In this document: positions 21,740-31,886 of the stretch, in pieces
How positions within the stretch are numbered: the first letter of the stretch is position 1
Layout: each line of letters opens with the position of its first letter
NCBI GenBank assembly: GCA_905221605.1
Contig: CAJNDS010002201.1
Coordinates: 535,022 to 589,360 of the forward strand
DNA length: 54,339 bases
Reading direction: 5' to 3'
Source of the DNA: Symbiodinium natans
Taxonomy: Eukaryota > Sar > Dinophyceae > Suessiales > Symbiodiniaceae
The notes under the pieces: model-generated
What the model was told of the DNA's origin: nothing
The model's input: the letters and a program-made list of their open reading frames with translations, nothing else
The model's database searches: none
Made by a program: the position numbers and the translations under genes

Positions 21740-22131
21740 GATGTGAAATTGCCACAACAACCTCTGCAATCGCAAGCACTACAAGCGCTCCAAGCACTAC
21801 AAGCACTACAAGCACTACAAGCACTACAACCACTACAACCACTACAACCACTACAAGCACCTCTGAGCAGACGACCACTCCAGCCACTACCTGTGCGGCC
21901 CTGTATGGCCAGTGTGGTGGCATGAACCACAACGGCCCAACTTGCTGTGAGTCTGGATCCATCTGCACCTTCGGAAATGACTACTACTCGCAATGCCTCC
22001 CCGGCTCATCACCTTCTCCTAGTCCCTCACCCACGCCATCTCCCACGCCATCTCCCACGCCATCTCCCACGCCCTCTCCCACGCCCTCTCCCACGCCCTC
22101 TCCCAGCCCGAGCCCCTCCCCAGCGCCCGGG
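21740..22131 (+). CDS. Linker, CBM1 number 2, and Pro/Ser linker
   Basis: Opens with Thr/Ser repeats ([19 protein letters not shown]). The CBM1 at 21892-21999 reads [20 protein letters not shown] and [14 protein letters not shown]: four cysteines, two Gly-rich turns and a terminal Tyr-Tyr pair that replaces the Trp-Tyr of the first module. Unlike the first CBM1 it has no internal intron. A linker built of about ten TPSP/SPSP units follows, encoded by a 12-base minisatellite (CCATCTCCCACG units, 22019-22125), and runs into the GH6 domain. The 5' exon edge is uncertain. Confidence 0.85.
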
Positions 22132-23705
22132 GTCAACCCCTTCGAGGGACATCCCTGGTATGTCAACCCTTCCTACCGAGACCTTCTGTCCACCTCCATC
22201 AACCTGACCGGCTCATCAAGCGTCGTGCGCAGCACCTTGGAGTCCATGCAGAACGTGCCTTCGGCCTTCTGGATTGACGTGAAGTCCAAGATCTACAAGG
22301 GCCAGGGCCACCCGGATCACAGCACAGTGGAAGGCATCCTTGAGGACGCCGCCAGCTGCTCGCCCCCCAGTCTGGTCGTCCTCATTGTTTACGATCTTCC
22401 AAACAGGGACTGCTTTGCGCTGGCCTCCAACGGCGAGATCTGCTGCCACTATGGCGAGGATGTGGGCCGGACGAAGTGCGACATGTCAACTTCCGGGCCC
22501 AACACCGGCTTCTACCGAGAGGTGGTCGGAGCCAACTGCGCGGATGGCCTGTCCGAGTACAAGCAGACCTACATCGACCCTTTCGCAGAGGTCGTGGGAC
22601 GCTTTGCCGACCGGGTGCCAGTGGTTCTGGTCATTGAGCCCGACTCTTTGCCCAACCTCGTCACAAACATGAAAGACAAGAGGCCAGACAACTTCCGCGG
22701 CTGCCACGACGAGACTAAGGTCGGGGCCACAGCCTAAACTCAGAACATTCCAACATTCCCTGGCTTCCATGGTTCACTAGAGGTATGTGCTAGGTGAAAA
22801 TTCTGCAGGGCCCGAAAAAGTGTCGAAAGGCCAGTGTCGTGCGGCCTAGGTTGCTTACGAGGAGGGTATCCGATACGCCGTCGAGAAGCTGTCAGCCACA
22901 GGGGCAGCGCTCTACCTGGACGCTGGGCACGGTGGCTGGCTGGGTTGGGCCAACAGTCCCTTTGCTGAGCCGATCGAGTGATCACGTGTAGAGCCCTCTG
23001 TGCTGTTGAAGTGTGATGTGACCTTGCACTTTGCATTGTTGGCTGATAGCGTCCTGCAAGGTAACGACGACCAAACCGGCAAGTTTGCAAACATCATTGC
23101 CAACATGCAGATTGCCGATAAGCTCCGTGGCTTTGCTACGAATGTTGCAAACTATCAGCCCCTTGGGAACATAGTTTGCTCAGAGCCCGGGAAATGCAAG
23201 GGTCAGTTGAGCAACGACCCGTGCTGCGCTGATGATCCCTGCAACTTGCAGAAAGACTGGAACTGGGCTCACAACGAGCTCAACTACATGGATGTGCTGG
23301 ATTACAAGATGCGAGCAGCAATTCCTGGCTTCGCACCATCGTACATTATCGACACTGGCCGCAATGGTAAGCCCAACACCCGCAGCGACTGTGGCAATTG
23401 GTGCAACGCCAGAGGTGCGGGCATAGGCCACGTTCCAACAACCGCCACGCCGGACGCTCGGATCGATGCCTACTTCTGGCTTAAGACTCCGGGCGAGTCT
23501 GATGGCTGTACGGAGTTCCTGCCTGATGGCTCAGCCTGCCCCCGTTTCGATGAGATGTGCGCATCAGTGGACTCCTTGGGTAGCCAAGGCGGAGAGCCTC
23601 GTGCACCTGAGGCTGGTCTCTGGTACCACTACCAGATTGTCCAGCTGGCGGAGAATGCCCAAATGGGGGACGCCTCTGCCTTCAGCACGCCAGGGAGCTG
23701 CGGAA
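22132..23705 (+). CDS. GH6 cellobiohydrolase
   Basis: Releases cellobiose from the non-reducing ends of cellulose. Three exons join by GT-AG introns with matching phase: to 22719, 22850-22977, and from 23050. Landmarks: [32 protein letters not shown] (the Asp of RDC is the conserved pKa-setting residue), [13 protein letters not shown] (catalytic acid Asp), [44 protein letters not shown], and [11 protein letters not shown] (conserved Asp near the +1 site). The length, about 450 residues, suits a complete catalytic domain. The pattern is closest to CBM1-bearing fungal-type GH6 enzymes. It follows CBM1 number 2 in one open frame and continues directly into PAN-like repeats. Confidence 0.93.
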
Positions 23706-23896
23706 GCGTGCTTGGCTCGCCGCAAGTGACGATTCTGACCGATGCCTCCGTACGGAAAACAGGGCTGGCAGCTCGACTTGGGCATGCATCAAACCCCTCA
23801 AGGCTGAACCAGGGCGTCACCATGCTGGCGCTGAACACACGCCAGGCGCGCATGTTGCTCATCACCGACAATTCGACCGAGGAGTTCGAAGGCAAA

Positions 23897-24660
23897 GATG
23901 GTGGCGTGGGTCGTGCCTGCCGTGGGGGGAGCACTTCCGACAATGCTCCGAGCAACTATGAAGTTCACTCCGCGGCCACCCTGGATGAGTGCAAGGCGAT
24001 TTGCATGTCAGTTGAGGGCTGCAAGGGCATCGAGTACAGCACGGGTCGGTGCGAAGTGTGGACACGGGAAGGGGGGATTCAGGCCACCGTGGAGCTTGCT
24101 GGCTTCAGCTGTTATACGTATGGAGAGATGACTGTGGATGATGCGTTCTCTCCTGCGGATGGTGGTGTGAATCGCGCATGCCGAGGTGGAAGCAAATCAG
24201 ACAACTCCCCGAATCACTACGAAGTTCATGCTGCGAGCAGTTTGGATGAATGCAAGGCGATCTGCATCACGTATGCAAACTGTAAAGGCGTTGAGTACAG
24301 TCCGGGTCGATGCGAGGTGTGGACACGGCTGGGTGGCATCCAGGCAACCATTGAGCTTGTAGGCTTCAGCTGCTACATATACGAGGGCATGGCTGTGCAG
24401 GGAGAGTTTTCAGCAGTAGACGGCGGCGTGGGTCGTGCCTGCCGTGGCGGGAGCACTACCGACAATGCTCCGAGCAATTATGCAGTTCACTCGGCGGCCA
24501 GCCTGGATGAGTGCAAGGCGATTTGCATGTCAGTTGAGGGCTGCAAGGGCATCGAGTACAGCACCGGTCGATGCGAAGTATGGACGCGGGAAGGGGGGAT
24601 TCAGGCCACCGTGGAGCTTGCTGGCTTCAGCTGCCACGCGTACCATCCCAACCCCACCAC
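23897..24660 (+). CDS. Three tandem PAN/Apple-like Cys-rich repeats
   Basis: Three copies start at 23897, 24158 and 24419, exactly 261 bases (87 codons) apart. Each reads DGG(V)(G/N)RACRGGS, then SLDECKAIC, CKG(I/V)EYS, GRCEVWTR and GGIQAT(V/I)ELxGFSC. The six-cysteine pattern and the CEVWTR strand resemble PAN/Apple-type domains, which bind protein or sugar and are abundant in dinoflagellate surface proteins. Copies 1 and 3 are almost identical at DNA level; copy 2 is clearly more diverged. They share one exon with the GH6 C-terminus. Confidence 0.75.
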
Positions 24661-25140
24661 GCTTGAGAAGTGTGTGGACCTGAGTGACGTGCAGATGTCT
24701 GCAGCCCTGTCGATCTCTCAAATCACACTTTCCGCTCCGCGGCACAGCAGTTGCTCCAGCTTCGGGATGGCGTTATCATGCCGCCACGTGCACTATGCAG
24801 CTTCTGCAAAGAACGATCTTCAGGCCGTGCTTTACAATGATCAGTCTGGAAAGCCGCAGCTGCTTCTTCTGGACGGAACGTCGGTCGTCATGACCAAAAC
24901 CCTTGCCACGTCGCATCGCCCTTACTTGTCCCTACCATTCTACAAAACACCTAAAAAAACCCATGATAAACTCTTAAGCTTCCTTTTGTGGGTGAGTCTC
25001 TGAGGTCCTTGGAAGTGCGAGGCCTCGACTTCGATCCTGCCGGTGACTATCTCGTGGTCCTCCTCTCGGGCGGCAGTGCGTATGACAGTCCGAGCGTGTT
25101 CAAGATCCTTGTCAGACCTGAAAGATTGATGAGTATGTTC
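24661..25140 (+). CDS. Beta-rich C-terminal region, possible propeller
   Basis: After the last PAN-like repeat the frame reads LSDVQMSAALSISQITL, a Cys pair (HSSCSSFGMALSCRH), then DLQAVLYNDQSGKPQLLLLD and GTSVVMTKTL. A second exon near 24988-25125 reads SLEVRGLDFDPAGDYLVVL, LSGGSAYDSPSVFKIL. Repeated short beta strands with D-G and D-P-A-G turns suggest a beta-propeller or similar fold, but no family was recognised. Confidence 0.45.
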
Positions 25141-25195
25141 TTGCCGTGGGTTGCCAGAGACCTTGATACAAACCCTAAACCGTCACTAGGCCACT

Positions 25196-25379
25196 AGCAA
25201 GAGGGATAAGAGGGATAAGAACGATAAGAGGGATAAGAGGGATAAGAGGGATAAGAGGGATAAGAGGGAGAAGAGGGATAAGAGGGACAAGAGGGATAAG
25301 AGGGATAAGAGGGATAAGAGGGACAAGAGGGATAAGAGGGACAAGAGGGATAAGAGGGACAAGAGGGATAAGAGGGAGG
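25196..25379. repeat. GGGATAAGA 9-bp minisatellite
   Basis: About 20 units of GGGATAAGA with GGGACAAGA variants. On the minus strand it would encode Leu-Ile-Pro repeats, but it lies between exons of the + strand gene and is best read as an intronic minisatellite. Confidence 0.9.
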
Positions 25380-25648
25380 GCTGCGGCTCGGCTGTGTGAG
25401 GAAGTTTTCGCTGCCGGGCCTCCAAGAGATGTGGAGCGCGGAGATTCGTGATTCTCAGGTTGGCCTCGAGAGGCGAAGTGGGAAGTTGGGAGAAGATGGG
25501 GTTTCAATGTGCTTCGCTTGGGGGTTTGGGTTGAGATGTTCAGAGTTTATTCGATGATTCGGTTTCAGGTTGCAGGATTAGGGTTTAGGGGCTATTGTGC
25601 TGGCTCAAGGCTCAAGGCTTACTTAATGACAGACCCTGAGGTGGACAC

Positions 25649-28140
25649 CTGATGCAGCCCAGTCCCTTGCCGTGTCCTCTGGCCGCTATATCCAGCACTC
25701 GGCCGGCGAGTGCAGGCAGGGTGGGGTGGGGTTGAGGTGCCGAGTGGCTACTGCTACTGCTACTGTTACAGCTACTGGATACTGGTACGTTCCAGCATGT
25801 TCCAGCACGTTCCTGTGCGAGGTCGGGCTGGTGCTCTGGACATCAAGGCCAGGTACTGGCACTGACTTCTGTGCGCGGACTCAACAAGTAGTCGGTGCCT
25901 GTAGGTGGAATGACAGTGGTGATCGATGCAGATGGCCAGCAGCGCTCATACTCTGGTGATGCTTGGGCCTCCCACTCCTGCAAGCAGATGGCGGCCTACA
26001 GTGCCACTTGCATGTCATCCTTATGACGCCGTCTTGAGCACAGTGTCGAGTCTTTCTGTCCTCGTTCTGCGTGCCAAGGTGGTCTCTGACACCTTCCTCC
26101 TTGGCACGGCTGGGGATGCGTACCCGGACGCGCAGCACCCTCAGACACCCTCAGTGCCTTCACATGCTCTGTGGGCATGGGATGGATGTGGATGGCGTGG
26201 AATTCTGCGAGCCGCGAGCCACGTGTCGCCGAGGCTGGTCTTCGCAACCTTCAAGGACACGACAAGGGCGTGACTTGGATCACGTTGATAGGCCCTGATA
26301 GGGGTGACACTGTCGGATAGTGTCGGGCAGGACGATGCCTTGTCTCAGACCGCTAGCTTCCAGAGCTGGGGCGACGGTGCCGGTTCGCAGGGCATCAGCA
26401 GTGGTGCCATCAAGGCGGGGAACCTCCCGTGCCTGCGCTTGGTGTTTGCTAACTCTGAAACTCACCAGGATATGGCATTCAACTGTAAGAGAGCTATTGA
26501 CAGGCCGATCTCCTCGGTGGCTTTGGAGCTGTGTGGACCTATGGAACCAAGGGCGGCTCGAATATCTCAGACTTCGGGTTCGACCTAAGGCATGCAAATG
26601 CACATATCATATGTGCATATATATATATATCATATATGTGCACATGCAAGCTGTGCTTTTCCAAGGTGGACATGACAAGCTGTACTTTGCAACTTTTTCT
26701 GCCAACGGTAGAGCCTCGGTAAGCATCTGTTCTGTTCGTATCTTGTGTGGCATGTGCAAATGACTGCATCCGAAGCCCACAGCCCAAGGCTTCGTGACGG
26801 ATCCGCGACCTTTGTTTGCTGATGCTGGCTCGGAAATCGAGGCAACCTAGTCCCGTTGTCCGACGGCAACTGGCTTGTGGCATATACCAAGTCCGAATCG
26901 GATGTTATCTCCGACTACTTGAGGACTACTGCGCTGCAACCTTTTTTTGAGATCTTTGGAGCCAAGCTCGAATCCTAAACAACCCGGACCCGAGCAACTA
27001 CAGCAAACCCACACTGACCTTGCCAGGACACTTTGGGATGACTGGTCGCTACCTGAGGACGACGTGGGTTCAGGGCTTCGGAGGTGATGTAAAGCCTTTG
27101 GGAAGGCTCCTTGTTCAGAAGTGTCAAGCAGGACCTGCGCATGCACGGAACTCGGCTGGCCATCGTAAGTGGTGAAGGACAACTCCTCAAGGACAGCTTT
27201 GCCGGCCTTGCCAGAGCGCCATTCGGCCCCGCCAGCCCCAAGCCTTCCCAAAACTCCCACGCTGGGTCATGCTCTTCTTTTGTAATCTGGAGGATGGCCT
27301 GAGGCTGAGCCCAGAGGCCAGCCTTCCCATCGAGATCAACCACCTGGTCCCGCGTCCGGCGGGTTTCAGCAGGGAGCCCTAGCGCTTTCCTAAGGGCTTG
27401 GGAGGCTAGGTGCTTTTCGGGGTTTGAGGGGGTCAGTACCCACATCTCATTAGTCTCAAGCAGGTGACAGGGTGAGCTGGGCAAAAGGGGTTCTTTGATG
27501 CGATGGCGAACTCAACCTCAACTCCCATCTATCCAGTCCCGAAATGTCGTGAGCTTGAACCCAGGTTGGGCGTCTGTGGATGCAAGTGGCGAGACTTTGC
27601 GCATCGCCCACCTGAAGTGCTCCTAGGCCTGTGTCTGCCTCAGAAGCCTGTGACTCGCAATGCGTTCAACGATAGCAAATGCCAGGACACCCTAGTCCGC
27701 AGAGCCACCGTGAGGTGGGCGAAGATGAATGTCTAGTTACGTCTAGGTGTTTAGTCTGGCAAGCTGCGAACTCGAGCAGCACGGCTGGTGACAAAAATTC
27801 GGCCCTTCGTTGGCTGGAAGAGACGGTGTAAGGGACAACCGACCAAATTGGCATGACATCAATTACCTTATCGATTCCTTCCAGCTTCCGATTGGTTTCG
27901 TGATGGCGGATTGCGAGAGCGCCTTTCAGAAGTACAGCGGTGCGCTGCTTGCAAACCGGCAGCATGTGCACGGAGCCGAGTGCAAAGGTGTGGCAGTATG
28001 AGCATGCTCGCTCGGCTGAAATTCAAAGCTCGCATAGCAGCAGAGAATCTGCTTTACAGTGCAGTTTTGTGGCGACGAGCCATGCTTCAACGACCTTTCG
28101 CGTGTCATTCTGGACTGGAAGACTGGCATGGCCATGGCAT
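25649..28140 (+). CDS. Scattered exons, probably the same beta-rich protein
   Basis: Several coding-like pieces in consistent orientation: about 25649-25720 (DAAQSLAVSSGRYIQHSAGE), about 25917-25998 (VVIDADGQQRSYSGDAWAS), about 26370-26440 (GISSGAIKAGNL), about 26520-26588 (WTYGTKGGSNISDFGFDLR), 26646-26718 (VLFQGGHDKLYFATFSANGR, then a GTAAGC donor), 26842-26960 (GNLVPLSDGNWLVAYTKSES, then DVISDYL), 27027-27088 (GHFGMTGRYLRTTWVQGFGG, then a GT donor), 27120-27165 and 28078-28140 (CFNDLSRVILDWKTGMAMAS). GHDKLYFATF and SDGNWLVAY look like propeller blade strands. Joining and family remain unproven. A hairpin-prone CATATATG-rich tract lies at 26600-26645. Confidence 0.35.
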
Positions 28141-28345
28141 CGCCCCGAATGTTTCATCGTATTTCCTCTCCGTGCTTGTGGCTGGCTGGTATTGTCAGCC
28201 TGCGGAGCCATAGGTTTGACGTGATATGAAATCGTCGTTTGAGTCTGGCAGAGTTTTCAGGTTCCCAGCGCACGTGAAAAATAGTGTCAGGACGGCGCTG
28301 CGCGAGTGTCTGCCCAGAAGTTTCGCTGTAGTTGTCAGCTTCAGA

Positions 28346-28960
28346 GCTCCAGGGCTGTGGCGTCGTCACTGCTCCAGAAGCTCGTCGTTGCGTGCAGGAG
28401 ACTGTCCAGGCCTGCGAGTCGAAGTTGAGCCTCAAAGCCCGAGAATGTTCTAAAAAAACACCAAGCCGTGAACTCCTCCCCTCCCAAGAAAACCCCAAAA
28501 ACCCAAAAACCCTAAAGCCCTATGTCAATGTGGGGCCAAGAAGGGCAGCTGGTCTAATGTCTTTTTCGTAGGCTGCTTCGAAGCCCCAATGAAAGTTTCG
28601 GAACATCAGGTTCTGCCCCCTGTACGTACCGCGATGTACCGTACTACCCCGACTTTTCGAAACCCAGGGCCACCCTCGTTTGCTCTGTTCTTCGTGCCGT
28701 AGCAAGCTCAGCTCCCCTGAGGTGTGCCCGGATACAACGCGCATTGACGTCAAGGCAATAGCCAAGCCTGGCGACGTGCAGGCTGTGCGAGAGACTTCAC
28801 TCCATCGTGCTTCATGTGCCTCATGGGCCGCAAGCATTTTTCCTGCGTCTCTCTTGGCAGTGCCACCGGGTCCTTGTGGACTTCACCCCCTACAATAGAG
28901 ACTACGGGGAGATGCCCATCTCTGCGGGCGAGGAGGTGGCGCCTTCCGCTTCTGGCGTTG
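28346..28960 (+). CDS. Exons of an SH3-like or unknown protein
   Basis: Exon-like pieces: 28346-28452 (CGVVTAPEARRCVQETVQAC, then ESKLSLKAREC), about 28690-28800 (VCPDTTRIDVKAIAKPGDVQ) and about 28861-28935 after TTGGCAG (CHRVLVDFTPYNRDYGEMPI, then SAGEEV). The last resembles the first strands of an SH3 domain (A/V-L-x-D-F/Y ... G-E-x-V), though short. Which pieces belong together is unknown. Confidence 0.3.
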
Positions 28961-31015
28961 GGTCTAGGGGGCTGCGTTCTTGCACAGATTCGGTGTCACC
29001 TCTGAACTTTTGGGGAGGTCACAGTCCGTTACCCGCCCTCTGAGGACAGAGGGCTTTCAGCAACAAAGTGCCCTCAACGCGAGAGCTTCGCAAAACAGCT
29101 CTGAAATGCATGTGTTATGCTGTGAGGACTGGATTTTTGGGTGGAAGGATTGGCCAACCCACGACGAGGCCAGTTCTTGCAGCCTTTAGAACCCCGTGGA
29201 ATCCAAAATAAATCAAACTTGGGGATTCCCCGAAAAAAGAAGCGAGTAGGCAACCACGACCACAAAACACTAACAGCCAAACCATCCAAAACAAGTCAGA
29301 ATCAACAGAGCAACGCAAAGTTTCAGGAGCCCCCTCCCCCTCCCCCCCTCTCCCTCACGAGTGTTCGTTGCTCTTTCGTACTGCTTTTTGGGACACTGTG
29401 GCATCGTGATTCTGTTGGTTTTCGTAATCTTGGAATGAAAAGAGCCGTGAGCTGTGTTGTTATTCGGTCTTTTGTTGATATGAACCGTAAGGCGTTACGC
29501 TTAAGTTACGATTCTTATCTCTGATTTCTGATTGCAGCGCAAGGATTAGGAAGCGCACTTGTCGTTAAACAATGTTCACCGTGCCCCAGCTCGGCCGGGG
29601 CTCGTGGCCATGGCAGCGGCCAGGCAAGTGTTGGGCCGTGTAGGGGTGAGTGGCTGTAGGGAAGAGAGTGGCGCGGGGTAGTCAAAAAAAAGAAGCGGCC
29701 GGGAGGGGGGGGGGGGGTCGTGGGGCGGGGTACGGGGCGGGACAGGGAGGAGGGGCGGGGGAGCGGCAGGGTAGGGGGAGGGGGAGGGGTAGAGGGGAAG
29801 GGGGCTGGTGGAGATGCCTGATGCGCCGTCCGCTCTCCAATGGCTGTCGACAAGGGAGGGGTTCCCCTTCCAAGCAAGATCTACGTGCTGAGTTCGTTCA
29901 CCTTCAACACCAAGAAACCTGACCGTTAAACAGCAGACCATAAAGCTGAGGAACGTCAAGTCGTATCCGAGCATGGGATCTGGGCTATTGGCTTGAGGCG
30001 GGTGAATGGCTTCATTCTTTATGGGGGCAGCTTACTAGTGTCAAAAAGTAGAATGGGCACTGCTTCTTTGTTTCAGCAGCAGATAGTAGTTTCATTTTCA
30101 GAAGCTAAAGTGATCTTGTAAGCTTACAACAGGGCGGCTCTTTTCTTGATACAACAAACTCTGTCAATGGTGTGAAGACGACCGGCCTCCTTTCCTGACT
30201 TGAGAAAGGTTCCTTTCCAAAAGGGGCTCTAAACCCTGCAATCGCCACAGTTCCAGATCGTCGCAGGGATGGATTCCGGCGCAGTGCCTGGGCATTGGTG
30301 CAGCTGGCTTGTGGGGACATGCGGGGAGCTTTGTCGATGGGGGTGCAGCAAGGGTCTAGGTTGCAACCGCGCAAAGTTTAGGGTTTAGGGTCGATTTCGG
30401 GTACAGGGCCTTGGTCTCGAAGGAGTTTGTCTTGTTGCAAGTTGACCTATTTGCATCAGAGCGTGGCGATGTCTGGTGACGTCGACGGCAGGCGTCACTT
30501 TGGACGACGAAGCTGACCAAGTGCAGGATGGCCCACTTGGGGTTTTGGAGTTTAGGGTTTCGGGTTCAAGGTTTGCGGTGTAGGTTGGACAAGTCGATGG
30601 GAATTGGTTTCGGGCAGTCTGGACCGCAGTTTGGTTGCTTCCACTGTGAAAAACCGTCCGCCAGAGCTCTGGAACCTGTTCGCTATGGGGTCTTGAAGTG
30701 GTGGCAGGCGGCTAAAGTGAAACGCTCTGGCTCGTCAGGGTCCCGAACAGCGGGAGTGATGAGTGTGTGCAGCAGCCTTTCCCCCAAACTACTAAAGCTG
30801 CACCACCCCGGTCTCGAGGTCGCAGCCAAGCGCAATTCAATCCCTGCCAAACGAGGAGGGGCAAGTGCTCGACGTTGTGATGTTAGCGGTTTACTGTGCC
30901 TAGCGCCTGGCGCTGCTATGCGGAATGCCAGGCCGGAAAGAAGCACGGTCGCGATGTCTTTGTGCCGACCTTTTGCTGACTCTTGGGACTCTGCAAGGGA
31001 AAAGGAGCCTCACTG
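28961..31015. other. Mostly unassigned, with G-rich tract
   Basis: No exon was supported. It includes a G-rich stretch 29697-29815 and scattered TTTAGGG words near 30377-30390 and 30550. Open frames on the two strands overlap at similar length and quality, so none was chosen. Confidence 0.4.
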
Positions 31016-31760
31016 CAAAGGTCTATGCTGATGGTGCCGTCTTCAAGGCAGATTGGCAGGAGGATGCCCTAGATGGAGCCGAGCGCTCGGTTCGGCCTTG
31101 ACCCTGCGTCATTTGAGTGTTGCTGGATCGCCTTCCACTCCTGCATGTTTTCCCTGTTCGCTCCTCTCTCTCCCGCTATCTTGCTTTCTCTCTTCCTTCC
31201 TCCCTTCTACTTATGTTCAGGTGTCTGCCCAGGATGTGGCACCGGGCCTGTCCCCTAGACAGGGCAATGCCAGTGTCTTTGGGGGGTCTTTGCAGCCGCA
31301 GCCTCCTCCTGGCGAAGGCTCTGACAAGATGGCCGAGGAAACTAAACCCAAGGCGGGCCTGCAACAAGTTCCCGAAAACCCCAACAAAAGCATATGAAGC
31401 TGCTTGGGTCTCTGCATGGGGGGAGTGCTTGCAGGATGACATGGAGCCGGCTGCTCAGATGGAGAGTGTGTCTCCTGCTACATGTCACAGGCAGAGGTTG
31501 AGGCGCATGGTCAGGAAGCGCCACGCCTCTCCACACAGAGACACGAACAAGAAGCAGCCGCTCCCGCTAAACCCTGAATCCTAAACCCTGAACCTAAACC
31601 CTAAATCCCTAAATCCCTAAACCCCTGAACCCTAAACCCGAAACCCTAAACCCTTTGGTGCCTTCGAACCCCCCCTGGCAGAGGACGTGGCACCAGCACG
31701 GAAACTGGTGGAGCAAGCAGCGACACCTGAAGGCTCCCCAGGCCTGGCTCTCGGTCTGAA
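31016..31760 (+). CDS. MORN-like and Ala/Glu-rich exons
   Basis: 31017-31080 encodes KVYADGAVFKADWQEDALDG, with the Y-x-D-G-x-x-x-x-x-x-W pattern of a MORN repeat. About 31220-31360 (VSAQDVAPGLSPRQGNASVF) and about 31488-31570 (AEVEAHGQEAPRLSTQRHEQ, then EAAAP) are acidic and Ala/Glu-rich, and 31679-31755 repeats the style (LAEDVAPARKLVEQAATPEG). They may belong to one MORN protein with a disordered segment. Exon edges were not fixed, and CCCTAAA repeats interrupt the last two pieces. Confidence 0.35.
31567..31654. repeat. Degenerate CCCTAAA tract
   Basis: About 11 imperfect CCCTAAA/CCCTGAA/CCCTAAAT units, the complement of the TTTAGGG telomere repeat. Confidence 0.85.
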
Positions 31761-31761
31761 T

Positions 31762-31886
31762 GGGTTTAGGGTTTAGGGTTTAGGGTTTAGGGTTTAGGGT
31801 TTAGGGTTTAGGGTTTAGGGTTTAGGGTTTAGGGGTTAGGGGGTTAGGGGGTTAGGGGTTGAGGGTTTAGGGTTTAGGGTTTAGGG
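31762..31886. repeat. TTTAGGG interstitial array
   Basis: About 17 units, exact TTTAGGG at first, then GGGTTAGGG variants near 31832-31860, then exact again. It lies 107 bases from a CCCTAAA tract pointing the other way. Confidence 0.95.

Noticed and set aside
21712-22166. Minus-strand Cys/Gly/Ser and Gly/Glu repeat frames
   Set aside because: Antisense shadows of the Thr/Ser and Pro/Ser linkers around CBM1 number 2.
25196-25379. CRISPR-like array
   Set aside because: The repeat unit is 9 bases with no unique spacers; a minisatellite in a eukaryotic intron.
25175-25507. Minus-strand Leu-Ile-Pro repeat protein
   Set aside because: Translation of the GGGATAAGA minisatellite, which sits between exons of a + strand gene.
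31762-31886. Chromosome end (true telomere)
   Set aside because: Unique sequence continues on both sides for tens of kilobases, so the array is interstitial.
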